Position numbers and translations under genes: made by a program
Notes under the pieces: model-generated
What the model saw: the letters and a program-made list of their open reading frames with translations, nothing else
What the model was told of the DNA's origin: nothing
Database searches by the model: none
From: Harmothoe impar
Lineage: Eukaryota > Annelida > Polychaeta > Phyllodocida > Polynoidae
Length of the DNA stretch: 64,000 nucleotides
Direction of reading: 5' to 3'
NCBI GenBank assembly: GCA_947462335.1
Contig: OX381707.1
Coordinates: 19,966,404-20,030,403 of the forward strand
Shown here: positions 56,748 to 63,215 of the stretch, piece after piece
Position numbering within the stretch: the stretch's first letter is position 1
Layout of the letters: every line of letters starts with the position of its first letter

Positions 56748-59428
56748 GTTTACAACAATCCCTCATTCTCCTGTAGACCACTCTACCCTCTCTATCTAGC
56801 TCTTTTAAAGCTGTGTGCACCCCCTCCCCCCAACCAGGCAAGGCCGGGCCAGACTAGCAAATTGCTAGACACGGGCAGGCCAGTTTGCCCCCCCCCCCCC
56901 CCCCCCCAATGATATCGACACACATAATTCTACAACTAATTGATATAGACAAATTGAGCCTCAACGGCTCTTTAAATTGCTTTTGTATTTGGTAATTTAA
57001 CAAATAGATATCTGTCGTAAAAGTGTATTTGCCCTAAAGGACAAGTGTTTTTTCCACCCTCATCGGTGTTGGGACCACACATGTATAACTACTTGACACA
57101 CAAAAGTCCATGTGAACCATCCTCTCCCCATGACTTCCGCCCACACAGCAAACTCACACAATGCCACCAACCGCCGATTGTCTCACTTCATTGTATTTCA
57201 GAAATGCATTTTTTTCTACTTTTGATGGAATTTCTGCATCAAATCGTGTTTATTTCCCCAGAAAAGTTCACCAAGTTTGGGACAAAAATAGTTATATTTC
57301 ACTGTGTGTTCATTTTAATTACCAGAGAGTGGCATCTCTGGTTATTTGTATAATTATGCTTGTTCATCGGTGAGTTGCATAATTAATAATACACCACTGG
57401 TTGGTGCTCCAGACGTGTATTGATAATAGAGGATAATAGAACCTGGTTGGCCATGTATCTACCTGTTAGAACCCATATGCTATTAACTACTACTATGTAA
57501 TACTGCAAACCGCTGCACTGCAGCCCCTGTAGTATGTACACATGTATTAGCACTGTTTTAGTACCATACATAATAGTGACACGAGCTAGCTGATGATACC
57601 CATACTGAACTCTTATATTTACACTGTTAGTGCACGCAAATACAGCGCACTGACTGACCAACCACTGCTTGACACATATTCCCAAAACACCCCCCCCCCA
57701 CCCCCACCCCATCAACCTGCCAAGGTCACACTTAGTCGGTCAGACCCAACACAGAATTGACGTTATTATTGTTATGTTGATACCATTGGAACTTTTTGCT
57801 TAATTACCTTGGGGCTACTGTTATATGGAATGGTCTTTTTTATTTGGTCAGTTAGTGGGAATGGCAGCTTTTTGGTGTTGTATTTGTTGTACTTGCAGAG
57901 ACAGAAACAATGGAGCTGCCCCATACATATTAAAATATTAATTGGTTAGTTGTGGGGGTCTGAGGTGTACTTTTTGTTCTTTATTATAAATGGTACATTG
58001 TGTAGAAGTAGAAGCATCATGCAAACCCTACGTGGATTGATATACAAAAATATACTCCCAAATGGTCGCTAGACTCGCCAGCCTTGGTTGTATTCATGCA
58101 TCATAATCACAAAAAGAATGGGACTTTAAGCAGTATGCTGTCAGTAAATGGTTAATGTTCTAAGTTAGCACCTGGAGTTTGACCTGCTTTATTTATAATA
58201 TGCACTACATGTATAAACAGCCTCCGAGGCTAACAGTAACACCAGTGACCGACCATAGGTCAGCACTGCCTATCTCCGCTCAAGGGCAGTGTGTGCATAG
58301 ATCATGATGATAACACATAACTGAAAGTCTTATCATATCGCAGTAAATATCACTACATAGTAGTACATGTGTTTCAACAAGTGAGCAATGCCTGACTTTA
58401 AACAGGACCACCTGTTGCAGCTATGACAGCATACCCCCAGTTCATCTTAACTAATTGTATATCTGTTTATGTACGACATACTGACAGTCTTCCAGGCAGT
58501 CTTGCACCTGATGGCAATTATGATAGACTAATGACTGAACGAACGTGACATGTATAAAAATAAAGAAGCTGAATGACATGCTGTTCAGTGCCGTGTGCAA
58601 TCACATAAGACACATAGCCTACCATTCTCTTAATTCAATTTTTTAAGACAATCCCTTGGCTAAGGAATTGTTGATTTGTTAATAGACTCGGTCCTATGTG
58701 TCAGCCACACGCAAGCCGTGGCTAAAGCTGAAGTCACCGCTCTATGGAGCTGAAACACAGGGCCCAGTCTAGTCCTTTTAAAACAAGGGGTCGAAACCCC
58801 CCCCCCCCTCCCCCCCCCCAAGAGGTCGATATTCTGGGCGCGTGCTCCCACATGTTAAGCATAGTAGTTTTTTCCCCACTGAAAATAGGGAAATTATTTT
58901 GCCCCCCCCCCCCCTGCCGCTCCTCCTATCCAAGACTGGTAAGAGGGGTTGAATCATTTCCCCCGGTCAAGGCGTCCAAGTTCCTCACAAACACAGCTGT
59001 TGTTAAAAGATGAGCACTGCCTGAGACTACTTTGGGGAGAGGAGAAATCCATATTATGTTTATAAATCTATTGGACTTCACTGAAACCATCCTGCTATCA
59101 AAACCCCTGTGTGAAAACGACTTTTTTTAGAGAACGGTCTGTGGCCTTAGTAGGGGGAATTAAGAGTGATAAAGTATCCATTGGCAGTGCCATATAATTC
59201 CCAGAACAAAGAGACCCAACTTGCCAAAGCAATCAACCCATGATGTAACAGACCAGCTCTACAATAGACTACATTGTACACGCCTGCAGTCAGGACTCAG
59301 GTGTGTTAATGCATTGTCCTCCAGGGTCCATGTGTCGGTGACTTACCGGTCTCCTTATCGCCGTCCCCGGCCACTAGCAGGCCCAGGAGGCCCAACACGA
59401 CCAGTAACAGCACCCACGTGCGGCCCAT
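34398..59428 (-). CDS. Secreted, probably GPI-anchored alpha-carbonic anhydrase; eight-exon gene model
   Basis: Coding exons (minus strand, 5' to 3'): 59428-59347, 44213-44097, 42516-42262, 41093-40948, 37171-37076, 36050-35990, 35610-35447, 34640-34398. All introns are GT-AG and all phases agree, giving 1164 nt or 387 residues. Residues 1-20 form a signal peptide. The alpha-CA fold starts near HTWSY (about 56) and QSPIDI (86-91). Zinc ligands are His177 and His179 (QFHFHWG) and His202 (MHIV). His150 (NGHT) is the proton-shuttle position, Glu189 (GSEH) and Thr284 (SLTTP) the gate-keeper pair, Trp294 the conserved tryptophan. Cys79 and Cys288 match the disulfide of extracellular vertebrate CAs (CA IV, VI, IX, XII, XIV). 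Sequons are N313-L-T and N364-V-S. The tail after NVSSRALGD is hydrophobic, as in a GPI signal. The enzyme hydrates CO2 reversibly, here presumably at the cell surface. Odd: an acidic insertion of about 20-25 residues before NGHT. Family call is firm; the anchor type is inferred. Confidence 0.93.
34690..35440. other. Intron 7 of the carbonic anhydrase gene
   Basis: Contains two imperfect copies of GACAG(T)TNACAGGGGG followed by an AACAGCANCAT phrase (34785-34865) and a G run. No other feature seen. Confidence 0.6.
35447..35610 (-). CDS. Carbonic anhydrase exon 7 (active-site threonines)
   Basis: 164 nt. It encodes residues 253-307 including DWFDIRTVLP, FRYTGSLTTPMCSETVKW and EHPTICPEQ. Thr284/Thr285 are the active-site SLTTP, Cys288 pairs with Cys79 in extracellular CAs, and Trp294 is conserved. 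Acceptor CATATTTCAG, donor CAG|GTGAGG. Confidence 0.94.
35990..36050 (-). CDS. Carbonic anhydrase exon 6
   Basis: 61 nt, starting in phase 0 and ending with one extra base. It encodes GGEHNPKLDNVVNNIKNLPQ, the helix after the LGIxxK strand (compare NP-L..V...L in other CAs). Acceptor CTGTTACAG, donor CAGG|GTAAGC. Confidence 0.9.
36727..36990 (+). mobile_element. TTAA-family MITE, complete copy in intron 5
   Basis: TTAACCCTTTAAGGGTCGCA to CTGCCCCTTAATATTAA. Two hairpin modules: GGTGCATGAATGCAGCC with TGCATTCAGGCATC, and GATGCACCAATGCAGC with TTGGCGTATCATG. Confidence 0.82.
37076..37171 (-). CDS. Carbonic anhydrase exon 5 (third zinc ligand)
   Basis: 96 nt, phase 0-0, acceptor TTGTTTCAG and donor AAG|GTGAGT. 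It encodes MHIVTFDSERFSNLG through IAVLGILFK. His202 corresponds to human CA II His119; AVLGI is the conserved hydrophobic pocket strand (Val143 region). Confidence 0.93.
37650..37960. mobile_element. GGGAGTG-family MITE, copy 3 (intron 4)
   Basis: Flanked by TTA; ends GGGAGTGATCATTTTTTATT and ATTAAAAAATGATCACTCCC. The interior has long G runs (reverse orientation to copies 1 and 4). Confidence 0.9.
38249..38333 (+). mobile_element. TTAA-family MITE, right-end fragment
   Basis: CCAGTGAGTAACTCGCTAAC, then TGCCTTAAGGCATCGTGTCG and AAAAGGGTTAA. The next element starts at the adjacent base. Confidence 0.65.
38334..38626. mobile_element. GGGAGTG-family MITE, copy 4 (intron 4)
   Basis: GGGAGTGAACATTTTTTAAC to GTTGAAAAATGATCACTCC. 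It contains GGTCAAGGGGTCCAAATTTT and AGGTTAAATTATTTTGACCC like copy 1. It abuts the TTAA end of the preceding MITE. Confidence 0.9.
39012..39297 (+). CDS. Exon-like open segment in carbonic anhydrase intron 4
   Basis: Begins after acceptor GTTTCACTGCAG and stays open for 94 codons to TAG at 39297. It starts NGLVEGVPPDDALGQCF and continues AKPSVSGATGQALLGK. No donor is needed if it is a terminal exon; a GC donor (AAG|GCAAGG) is possible near 39164. No protein family recognised, and no adjoining exon found. It may be a decayed gene or transposon fragment. Confidence 0.2.
39524..39640 (+). mobile_element. TTAA-family MITE, left part (intron 4)
   Basis: TTAACACCTTTAGGCAGCAT, then the palindromic CCCCCCTATGAGTAACTCATGGGG and CTGCATTCATGCATCG. 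The centre has become a C run. Confidence 0.65.
39700..40600. other. Carbonic anhydrase intron 4, unannotated part
   Basis: AT-rich, with direct repeats such as GACTAATTA(A/G)GATAAG at 40322-40356 and TGACGTATTTGACC / TGACATATTTGACC at 40570-40600. No exon or known element. Confidence 0.5.
40656..40775 (+). CDS. Exon-like open segment, plus strand (alternative to the minus reading)
   Basis: Acceptor TTGTTTGCAG and donor ATAT|GTAAGAG enclose 120 nt open only in one frame, phase 1-1, reading CLPDILLPDFLEYYQSS then ILRGEALKQVLLHQPH. It could be an exon of an unknown plus-strand gene or an unspliced relic. The opposite strand is open too; only one is likely real, and neither may be. Confidence 0.18.
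40706..40768 (-). CDS. Possible cassette exon inside carbonic anhydrase intron 4
   Basis: A 63-nt open segment bounded by acceptor CTTACATATCAG and donor CTCTG|GTAATA. It encodes LHMGLMKQHLLEGF then SSQDAAL. It is phase 0-0, like the junction of exons 4 and 5, so inclusion would keep the reading frame. The frame stays open for another 75 nt or so past the donor (VILKKVREEDVW). The opposite strand also has an exon-like frame here (40656-40775), so the strand is unsure. No family recognised. Confidence 0.22.
40895..40942 (+). mobile_element. TTAA-family MITE right end abutting the exon 4 donor
   Basis: GGAGGCATCATGCCATCCTG then AACGGTTAA, matching the right part of the copy at 51512 (GAGGCATCATGCCATAC). 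On the minus strand the TTAA begins at position +6 of the intron after donor GTAAG. Confidence 0.5.
40948..41093 (-). CDS. Carbonic anhydrase exon 4 (zinc ligands 1 and 2)
   Basis: 146 nt, starting in phase 1 and ending at a codon boundary. It encodes residues 152-200 with VAQFHFHWGKNGAVGSEHR, the most diagnostic alpha-CA block: His177, His179 and Glu189. The donor GAG|GTAAGTTAAC overlaps the TTAA end of a miniature transposon. Confidence 0.96.
41570..41800 (+). mobile_element. GGTCGG-family MITE (intron 3)
   Basis: GTTTGTTTCAGGTAACATGG at the left; GGTCGGTCGGGTGACCTGAA and ACATACC at the right. TAGGTCGGATTTTTTTTAAA and GTAGGGTCGGCCCTGTTTTG near the ends. Confidence 0.82.
41930..42058 (+). 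mobile_element. TTAA-family MITE, internal part (intron 3)
   Basis: Palindrome CTGGCGAGTAACTCGCCAG, GGAAGTGTATCAATCCCAAG and TTGCCAGGGCTGTATTCAAG, CATCATGAC; termini lost. Confidence 0.7.
42262..42516 (-). CDS. Carbonic anhydrase exon 3 (QSPI motif, insertion, His shuttle)
   Basis: 255 nt, phase 1-1, acceptor CATCACAG and donor ACGC|GTAAGTG. It encodes GPLKW, Cys79 in PNECGS, KHQSPIDIV and, at its end, FSNGHT with the shuttle histidine His150. Between QSPIDI and NGH there are 57 residues where vertebrate CAs have roughly 35; the excess is rich in E, K, P and G and probably forms a surface loop. Confidence 0.93.
42546..42772. mobile_element. TACCGTAAA-family MITE next to the exon 3 acceptor
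   Basis: Ends TACCCTAAATTCCCGTGTAC and ATACGCGAGAATTTACGGTA. The interior repeats TATAACCCGCACC four times and carries the palindrome TATAACCCGCGGGTTATA. Its edge is 28 bp upstream of the exon 3 acceptor on the minus strand. Confidence 0.85.
42780..43840. other. Carbonic anhydrase intron 2, unannotated part
   Basis: Two overlapping plus-strand frames and one minus-strand frame of 70-89 codons at 43237-43529 are all open; they show no family motif and I call no gene. A near-inverted repeat GGGGTCTGGAGTGGTTGA (42889) with AAACCACTGCCAGACCCCTG (42776) suggests a foldback. Confidence 0.4.
43855..44075 (+). mobile_element. GGTCGG-family MITE (intron 2)
   Basis: GTTTGTTTTAAGTAACATGG to GGTCGGTCGGGTGACCTGAA, ACAACCC. 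Nearly the same layout as the 41570 copy. Its right end is about 20 bp from the donor side of exon 2. Confidence 0.82.
44097..44213 (-). CDS. Carbonic anhydrase exon 2
   Basis: 117 nt, phase 1-1, acceptor CTCCACAG and donor TTAG|GTGAGT. It encodes residues 28-66, a His/Asp-rich linker (DHSHHGN, then DDDTDDEN) followed by the first CA signature HHTWSYNIEPDV. The acidic, His-rich linker after the signal peptide could bind metal or calcium ions, but that is speculation. Confidence 0.9.
   Translation of the reverse strand, partial: TTVTMATCRMTTRTTRTLVRSLLWTFTTRGATTSSLMY
44242..44522 (+). mobile_element. TTAA-family MITE, with internal expansion (intron 1)
   Basis: TTAACCCTTTAAGGACGACA at the left. 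CTTTAATGCACTATA occurs twice (44287 and 44393) around an inserted segment, followed by AGTATGAATGCAGCCCTGGC and TTGCATTCAAGCATCATACG. Confidence 0.7.
44530..46160. other. Carbonic anhydrase intron 1, unannotated part
   Basis: Mostly unique AT-rich sequence. Two CCAAT boxes on the minus strand (CAGCCAATCA at 45838-45829 and CAGCCAATCAG at 45795-45785) lie 43 bp apart, a promoter-like arrangement pointing toward exon 2. No exon-like frame seen. Confidence 0.4.
46168..46353 (+). mobile_element. TTAA-family MITE, right half (intron 1)
   Basis: CATGATGCATGAATGCAGCC, CATTCAAGCATCATGCTGAC, TCGGTGCATCATGATGAC and right end GCTGTCCTTACAGGGTTAA. Confidence 0.78.
46360..47070. other. Stretch of intron 1 with no feature seen
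   Basis: AT-rich; an A-rich tract at 46532-46560. No exon-like frame or known element. Confidence 0.5.
47078..47324 (+). mobile_element. TTAA-family MITE, decayed ends (intron 1)
   Basis: Left CCTTTTAATGCCGCATACTG. Hairpins CATGATGCATAAATGTAGGC with GCATTTATGCATCATGCC, and GGTGAGTTACTCGCCAGGGC. Right CTACCCTTAAAGTGCTAA. Confidence 0.76.
47557..47803 (+). mobile_element. TTAA-family MITE, complete (intron 1)
   Basis: TTAACCATTTACGGACGGCG to GGAAATAAAGGGTTAA. Contains the palindromic GGCATGATGCATTCATGCAT and CATGCCGACTC. Confidence 0.8.
47810..49200. other. Stretch of intron 1 with no feature seen
   Basis: No exon-like frame that I trust. Open frames at 48623-48817 (minus) and 48765-49013 (plus) have no family motif. 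Confidence 0.45.
49205..49468. mobile_element. Inverted-repeat MITE with central hairpin (intron 1)
   Basis: Left GTGCACTGAAAAAACAAACT, TGTCTCCAGACTTGTCGAAG and right AGACAAGTTAACTTTTTGAG pair over about 70 bp with mismatches. The centre has the hairpin GTGGGTCTTCTATCTCCAGC followed by TAGAAGACCCAC. Confidence 0.78.
49840..50150. repeat. (TCTCTG)n-type polypyrimidine microsatellite
   Basis: About 300 bp of CTCTCTGTCTCTCTG-like sequence on the plus strand. Ser/Leu-rich (plus) and Arg/Glu-rich (minus) frames over it are artefacts. Confidence 0.9.
50352..50574 (+). mobile_element. TTAA-family MITE, complete (intron 1)
   Basis: CTAACCCTTTAAAGGCCGCA to GCAGCCCTTAAAGGGTTAA. Has GAATGCAGCCCTGGTGAGTA with ACTTACCAGGGCTGCATTCA, almost a perfect palindrome. 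Confidence 0.85.
50580..51500. other. Stretch of intron 1 with no gene seen
   Basis: A G run at 50621-50632. A near-duplicate phrase TCTTACATATACCGAATTTA / TCTTACAGATACCAATATTA, ATTGA(C/G)TC(C/T)AATCTATAAAAAGGTCC (51283 and 51379), is a 96-bp tandem repeat of two units. Confidence 0.55.
51512..51740 (+). mobile_element. TTAA-family MITE (intron 1)
   Basis: TTAACCATTTGAGGGTAGCA at the left. ATACATGAATGCAGCCTTGG, CTCCCAAAGGGTATAATG, CACCAATGCCATGACGGC. The right end CATCATGCCATACTTTATTC lacks TTAA. Confidence 0.75.
52080..52207 (+). mobile_element. TTAA-family MITE, short (intron 1)
   Basis: GCATGATGCAGCACTGGCGA, GAGTGCATCCATGCATCTTG and right end GCATGCTGTCCTTAGAGGGT, TAG. Confidence 0.65.
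52322..52637. mobile_element. Inverted-repeat MITE with GACTGGGTGACGTCTTT motifs (intron 1)
   Basis: Left AGGCCATGTCTTATGAGATT, GTTTGACTGGGTGACGTCTT and right TCAAAGACGTCACCCAGTCA, CATTTCATGAGACACAGCCA pair. The right arm holds three to four tandem copies of TCAAAGACGTCACCCAG. AAAAGGGCTGAAATGGGG and CCCCCATTTCAGCCCTTTTG form an inner inverted repeat. Confidence 0.85.
52794..53012 (+). other. 72-codon open frame, unassigned
   Basis: Its later part reads MPRYAVLLEVRNRHREIS then LRGYPVESQDMGIAVDLLA, which is somewhat protein-like. There are no matching splice sites or neighbours and no family motif. Probably chance or a decayed fragment. Confidence 0.12.
53077..53270 (+). repeat. Two-copy direct repeat, 126-bp period
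   Basis: GTGCGGGCGCATAGTTTTCT, AATGATAACCTTTTT and GGTCCATAGAAATGG near 53077 recur near 53203 with few changes. Confidence 0.85.
53757..54188. mobile_element. TACCGTAAAACC-family inverted-repeat element (intron 1)
   Basis: Ends TACCGTAAAACCTCGTGTTG and TCTACGCGAGGTTTTACGGC. Inside are CCTAACTCATGTATTAGCCG, GGCCGATCCTATAAACCGC and GCGTAATAGCCGCGGCTTCT. The 135-codon frame across it is not a gene. Confidence 0.88.
54310..54370 (+). mobile_element. TTAA-family MITE, right fragment
   Basis: GTCTTCGTGGTGCATTATGC and CGACAAACGGACACTAAATC; termini unclear. Confidence 0.4.
54371..55060. other. Stretch of intron 1 with no gene seen
   Basis: Contains GCTCCCCCTGGTGCATG at 54451-54467, a CTCF-like core on the minus strand. 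No exon-like frame. Confidence 0.4.
55067..55438 (+). mobile_element. TTAA-family MITE, enlarged decayed copy
   Basis: Left TTAACTCTTTATAAGGGCCA. A central AT-rich part (55140-55260) seems inserted. Then GTGCTGCATTCAAGCACCAT, CAACCTCATAGGATAGATAC, GCTGTATTCATGCATCATC and right GTGTGGTCCTGGCAAGTTAA. Confidence 0.65.
55855..55979 (+). mobile_element. TTAA-family MITE, short decayed copy
   Basis: CCCTTCAACGATGGCACAAT, TTTGGTCGTCATGAATGTAG and right CTATGCTGCCCCTAAAGGGA. Confidence 0.6.
56097..56271 (+). mobile_element. TTAA-family MITE, complete short copy
   Basis: TTAACCCTTTAACGACTACA to AGCCTTTAAAGGGTTAA. Holds the palindrome CCGGCGAGTAACTCGCCAG and GTGGGGTTGATACACTTCCA. Confidence 0.87.
56669..56745. 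repeat. (AT)n microsatellite
   Basis: About 77 bp of uninterrupted AT. Ile-Tyr runs in frames over it are artefacts. Confidence 0.98.
56760..58005. other. Stretch of intron 1 with no gene seen
   Basis: C runs at 56888-56907 and 57690-57712. Frames at 57045-57373 (plus) and 57383-57715 (minus) show no family motif. Confidence 0.45.
58013..58155 (+). mobile_element. TTAA-family MITE, right part
   Basis: GAAGCATCATGCAAACCCTA, CTCCCAAATGGTC, ATTCATGCATCATAATC and right TGCTGTCAGTAAATGGTTAA. Confidence 0.72.
58768..59022. mobile_element. GGGAGTG-family MITE, decayed copy 5
   Basis: The right end CTGTTGTTAAAAGATGAGCA then CTGCC fits the family. The left end is eroded; the interior has the usual C runs and AAGAGGTCGATATTCTGGGC. 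Confidence 0.65.
59347..59428 (-). CDS. Carbonic anhydrase exon 1 (start codon and signal peptide)
   Basis: Starts at the ATG at 59428. It encodes M-G-R-T-W followed by a run of V, L and G ending LLVAG, a classic signal peptide, then DGDKET. It ends with 1 nt of the next codon at donor GACCG|GTAAGT. The 5' UTR limit is unknown; a CCAAT-like GCCAATATAC lies about 60 bp upstream. The start is chosen because it directly precedes the hydrophobic core and the exon joins in phase to exon 2. Confidence 0.85.
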
Positions 59429-59877
59429 CCTCCAGGTGTTGTAAGAACTGTACGACTTAAGCAGTAGTAGTAGTAGTATATTGGCGGTAAAGTCCTCTCC
59501 AGGTGCTCCTCCCCTCTATGAGTGGACAGCAGTGGTTATGATGGTGGTGTGGGTAGCACTGGAGGAGGAGGCTGTGTTGGTAGTGGTGGGAGTCCTCCAG
59601 TAGCTGTAGGTGGGCACACTACTACACCTGGACACACACTGCTACAAGTCTCACCGACACCACCTCCTGCACCTTCTGCTGCTGTAGGACGGCACCGCCC
59701 CCCTGTGTATTAAGCTGCAGCCGGCCAGTGGTGCTGGAGGAGAGTCAGACTGACTGCTGATCCCAACAACCACCACGGGGGTCGCTGCTGGTGGGGGTGG
59801 GGGTGGGGGTTGGGGGTGGGGGTGGTGGAGGGGGAGGGATGGAGGTGTGGCCAGTGTTGCTGTGGGTGTTGGTGGTT
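59429..59877 (-). promoter_or_regulatory. Upstream flank of the carbonic anhydrase gene
   Basis: Presumed 5' UTR and promoter region. Minus strand has ACCGCCAATATACTACTACT about 60 bp before the ATG, and TAG/TAC triplet repeats at 59462-59477. Further out are GGT/GGTGGG-rich tracts (59520-59870). Gly- and Pro-rich frames over them are low-complexity artefacts. The transcription start is not visible. Confidence 0.3.
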
Positions 59878-60100
59878 TACCGTAAAACCTCGCGTATAAG
59901 CCTAACTCGCGTGTTTGCCACACACCTATCTTTTTGGCAAATTATATACGCTGCAGAGGGGTTTCTGAAAATTGCTAAGTTGGTACTGTATTATACTTAT
60001 TTAAAAAAAACTCGCACCCTCTATAGACATGTTTGGTATCAAAAGAAAGCTGAGTCTGACTGGCGTACAAGCCGCGGCTACTACGCGAGGATTTACAGTA
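59878..60100. mobile_element. TACCGTAAAACC-family MITE upstream of the gene
   Basis: Ends TACCGTAAAACCTCGCGTAT and TACGCGAGGATTTACAGTA. Best-preserved copy: AAGCCTAACTCGCGTGTTTG and GACTGGCGTACAAGCCGCGG inside. Confidence 0.9.
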
Positions 60101-60109
60101 GTTCTTGTT

Positions 60110-61800
60110 CTAGTCTGGCTGGGGAGGGAGGGGGGGGGGATGTAGAAGAGGGGTGGGGTCAGACGTTGTACGACCTCTGTTGAGGTAAACTCTGAAAGCT
60201 GTCACTCAGAAGTCTCTACCCCGTAGTAACACTTAACCTCCAGCAGCAGCATAACTCTTTATCTAGGAAGAGGTGGTCCAAGTTTTTAGTTGGATGCACA
60301 GGGGTGGGAATTACTTATAAACTGTCAACCCCCTTTCAAACCGGTTTTGAATTAAAGCTGGTTTAAATAAACATGTAAATATGTACATACTGGTTTTATA
60401 TGCCACTCAAATGTATACAGTTCTCCTTTCTGTAACTTTCAAATGTTCAAGTATTAATTAGAGTGCTTCTGGTGCAGCTCAATTAAATTCAAACTGATGT
60501 GAAGGTAGCATCCACACTTTCTCAACTCCTGTGGGGACATTCCAATTATGAACGCAGGTAGTAAGTCATGAGGGGAGTCTATTTGTGTGTGTGTGTGGGG
60601 GGGGGGGTGTCCTGGTCGGGTGAAATGACTGAAATCGGACAATTTCTTGTCCTAGAATATACATCTCCATTCTTAGTAATCTTCTACAATGTCGAAAATC
60701 CATGTTCATTTATCTTCAATTTAACATGTATTGGCACAACATGTGACAATATAATTCCGTATGTAAAAGTAAAACTTGTCGTGTCAGAGATTATGATAGA
60801 TTGCTTCAATTATTAAGGGGAGGCACACAATTATCAGCCATGCTGAGTGTCTTCCTTATCATTATTGACAAGGCAGTTATATTATAACTATCTGACCTAG
60901 TTACCGTACCGTATTATGCAAAGACAAGACACACTGTATATCATGTCACTGCACTATTTTATAGAATACTGTACTGTATGTTATAAATTAGTACCGTGTA
61001 TTCTTCTACTTATACTTGTATTACAACTTGTCTACTACTCCATGTCATCGTTTATCTTGTAGCAAATGTACCCATAAGGATGGTCAGAAAACTTTCAAAT
61101 GTGTATATCTCTTGGTCAATAAATGATTTAAACCCTTCAAAAAAAATTATATTCACGATGTTGAGATATTAAATACGACCTCGGTTTCTGTTGCCTTGAA
61201 GCTATTAGCCAAGGACACGTATACAGTCTACTCTTACAATACCATTATCGAGGGTAAAGTGTTATTCCCTTTCAAAAAGCGTTTTATTGGGTTAAAATAA
61301 TACAAGTACAAGACATGCATTATAATAGCAGCTGTGCTTTGTAGTTCCTACGCTAGTACTAGTAGTAGACTACTAGTAAATAGACTGCTAAGTACTTGTG
61401 GGACTTGCTAGTTGTTGTTTTTTAGAACAATTTAACTTTATTTGGCGTTTTGATGATTTACAAGTACAAACATTCCTTCGATATAGTCATCGGGTATCCA
61501 TACATTCCAAAATATAATGATATTCAATTTTCACAGTTTTCTAATGCATTTTATATTTTACAATACATTTCACATCAATTAAGGTTTAAGGCACTTTTAG
61601 TAGGTCTGGTATCACAATTTGCTTTATGTATGAGTACCGGTATTATTATTTTAACGTATAGAACTTATGAAGATAACTGAGAGTATATACTTCGCCAAAC
61701 AAGTAAGGACGGGACTTCAGCGTGGCTGATGTTATGTTCCACCCTTTATTAGTAATAACAACATTTGATTATCCAAGATAGTGCTAGATATATGTAGTGA
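60110..61800. other. Stretch with no gene seen
   Basis: AT-rich intergenic sequence with a G run at 60594-60607 and GTACTAGTAGTAGACTACTAGTA (part palindrome) near 61353-61377. Frames at 60568-60816 and 61450-61680 have no family motif. Confidence 0.5.
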
Positions 61801-61811
61801 AGTGCTCTTGA

Positions 61812-61900
61812 AATGCAGCCCTCACGGGATTCATGCATCATGCCAACAACAGGCATGCATAACGCTTAAACCAGTATGTGGCATATAAAGGTTTAACAAT
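61812..61900 (+). mobile_element. TTAA-family MITE, short fragment
   Basis: AAATGCAGCCCTCACGGGAT, TTCATGCATCATGCCAAC and right GTGGCATATAAAGGTTTAAC. Confidence 0.6.
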
Positions 61901-62365
61901 TACCTTGTTGCCGCCTAGTGACTCGATGTCAGACACACCCTTTTGTTGGCTAGCAAGTGGCAGTTATTAAACAAACACCCTTCCAACACCCAGGTGTATG
62001 CCAGTAGCGAGATACTTTCTTGGCCAATGAAATAATTCCATTATTACTTGGTTATCAGTTTCTAGGATGCAATGGCCCGGGTACAAGTGGCACCCATAGA
62101 TATACTCGTTATTAGTGCTGATATTGCAGTATCTAGGGACATCCAATGGCAGCGCGGACTAGAGAGGACTCGCACCCTCAAAATATCAAATAACCTAAAA
62201 CTTTTAAGTAAAAGCTAATAATTTCGGTTGCCAGTTGGACATTTGTATGTACATTTGTATAGAAGAACGTCACTTTTTTTTTTACTGTCAATGGGTTTTG
62301 TAGATGTAAAATTGGAGCGAGCTACTTTTTCTTTTTGCCCATTTTCTTTTTACCTCTTTTTACCT

Positions 62366-62484
<119 letters not shown>

Positions 62485-62829
62485 CACTAGCACTTGGGTT
62501 CAACAACCTGAGGTATCAAGAACGGGTCACAGCAATTGAGTCTCCCACACTTTCTGCTTGACTGCTGAACTGACATACGACATTGTACCCGTCTAAAACA
62601 CTTTAAACACTCATCGATGAGAAGGGCTTCATGGCCATTTGTCATCTTAATGAACTGGTCATGCAGCAGTGAGTAACTTACAAGTTGCCGGCGCTGCAGT
62701 TGCGCATCCTTCTGAGCCTTCGGGAGGTTATCAAACCCACAGAATCCTGACAGCAAAAAGTCTGGGATATTTTGGTATAATTACATCTGAATTGAACATC
62801 CATTAATCTTCCGCAATCATCATTTATGC

Positions 62830-62890
62830 CAAAAAAGGCATATTTCAGGTAACATGGGAAGAAGAAAGTTTAGGTCGGACTTTTTTTGGT
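62830..62890 (+). mobile_element. GGTCGG-family MITE, left-end fragment
   Basis: GGCATATTTCAGGTAACATG, GGAAGAAGAAAGTTTAGGTC, GGACTTTTTTTGG; the right part is absent. Confidence 0.55.
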
Positions 62891-63063
62891 CCAGTGACTA
62901 TCTACCAATGATTGGGTGAAGGAAGATGCTTACTTCCGTTCCAAGTTAATATCATATGGACCAGCTGATACTGCGTCCGCGTTAAAAAAACACACTCAAA
63001 TATCGATGCATATTTCTATATGGATGCTCATTGATATCTACCCCGGTAGATTGTGCATGAAAC

Positions 63064-63215
63064 TAGATCCCTAGTCATTGCTACATGAAGCTTGATCTGA
63101 GAGTCATTGGCGCTTGAAGCTGGATCTGAGAGTCATTGGTACCTGAAGCTGGATCTGAGAGTCATTGGAACTTGAAGTTGGATCTAAGAGTCAAGCCGGG
63201 TTTAAGCGTCATTGA
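63064..63215 (+). repeat. 29-bp minisatellite, about five units
   Basis: GAAGCTGGATCTGAGAGTCA then TTGG(C/T)NC(C/T)T repeats with GATCTGAG at 63094, 63123 and 63152, that is every 29 bp; outer units are decayed. Confidence 0.9.

Noticed and set aside
59522..59923. Gly-rich and Pro-rich frames upstream of the carbonic anhydrase start
   Set aside because: GGTGGG/CCCACC low-complexity sequence; no splice-consistent structure.
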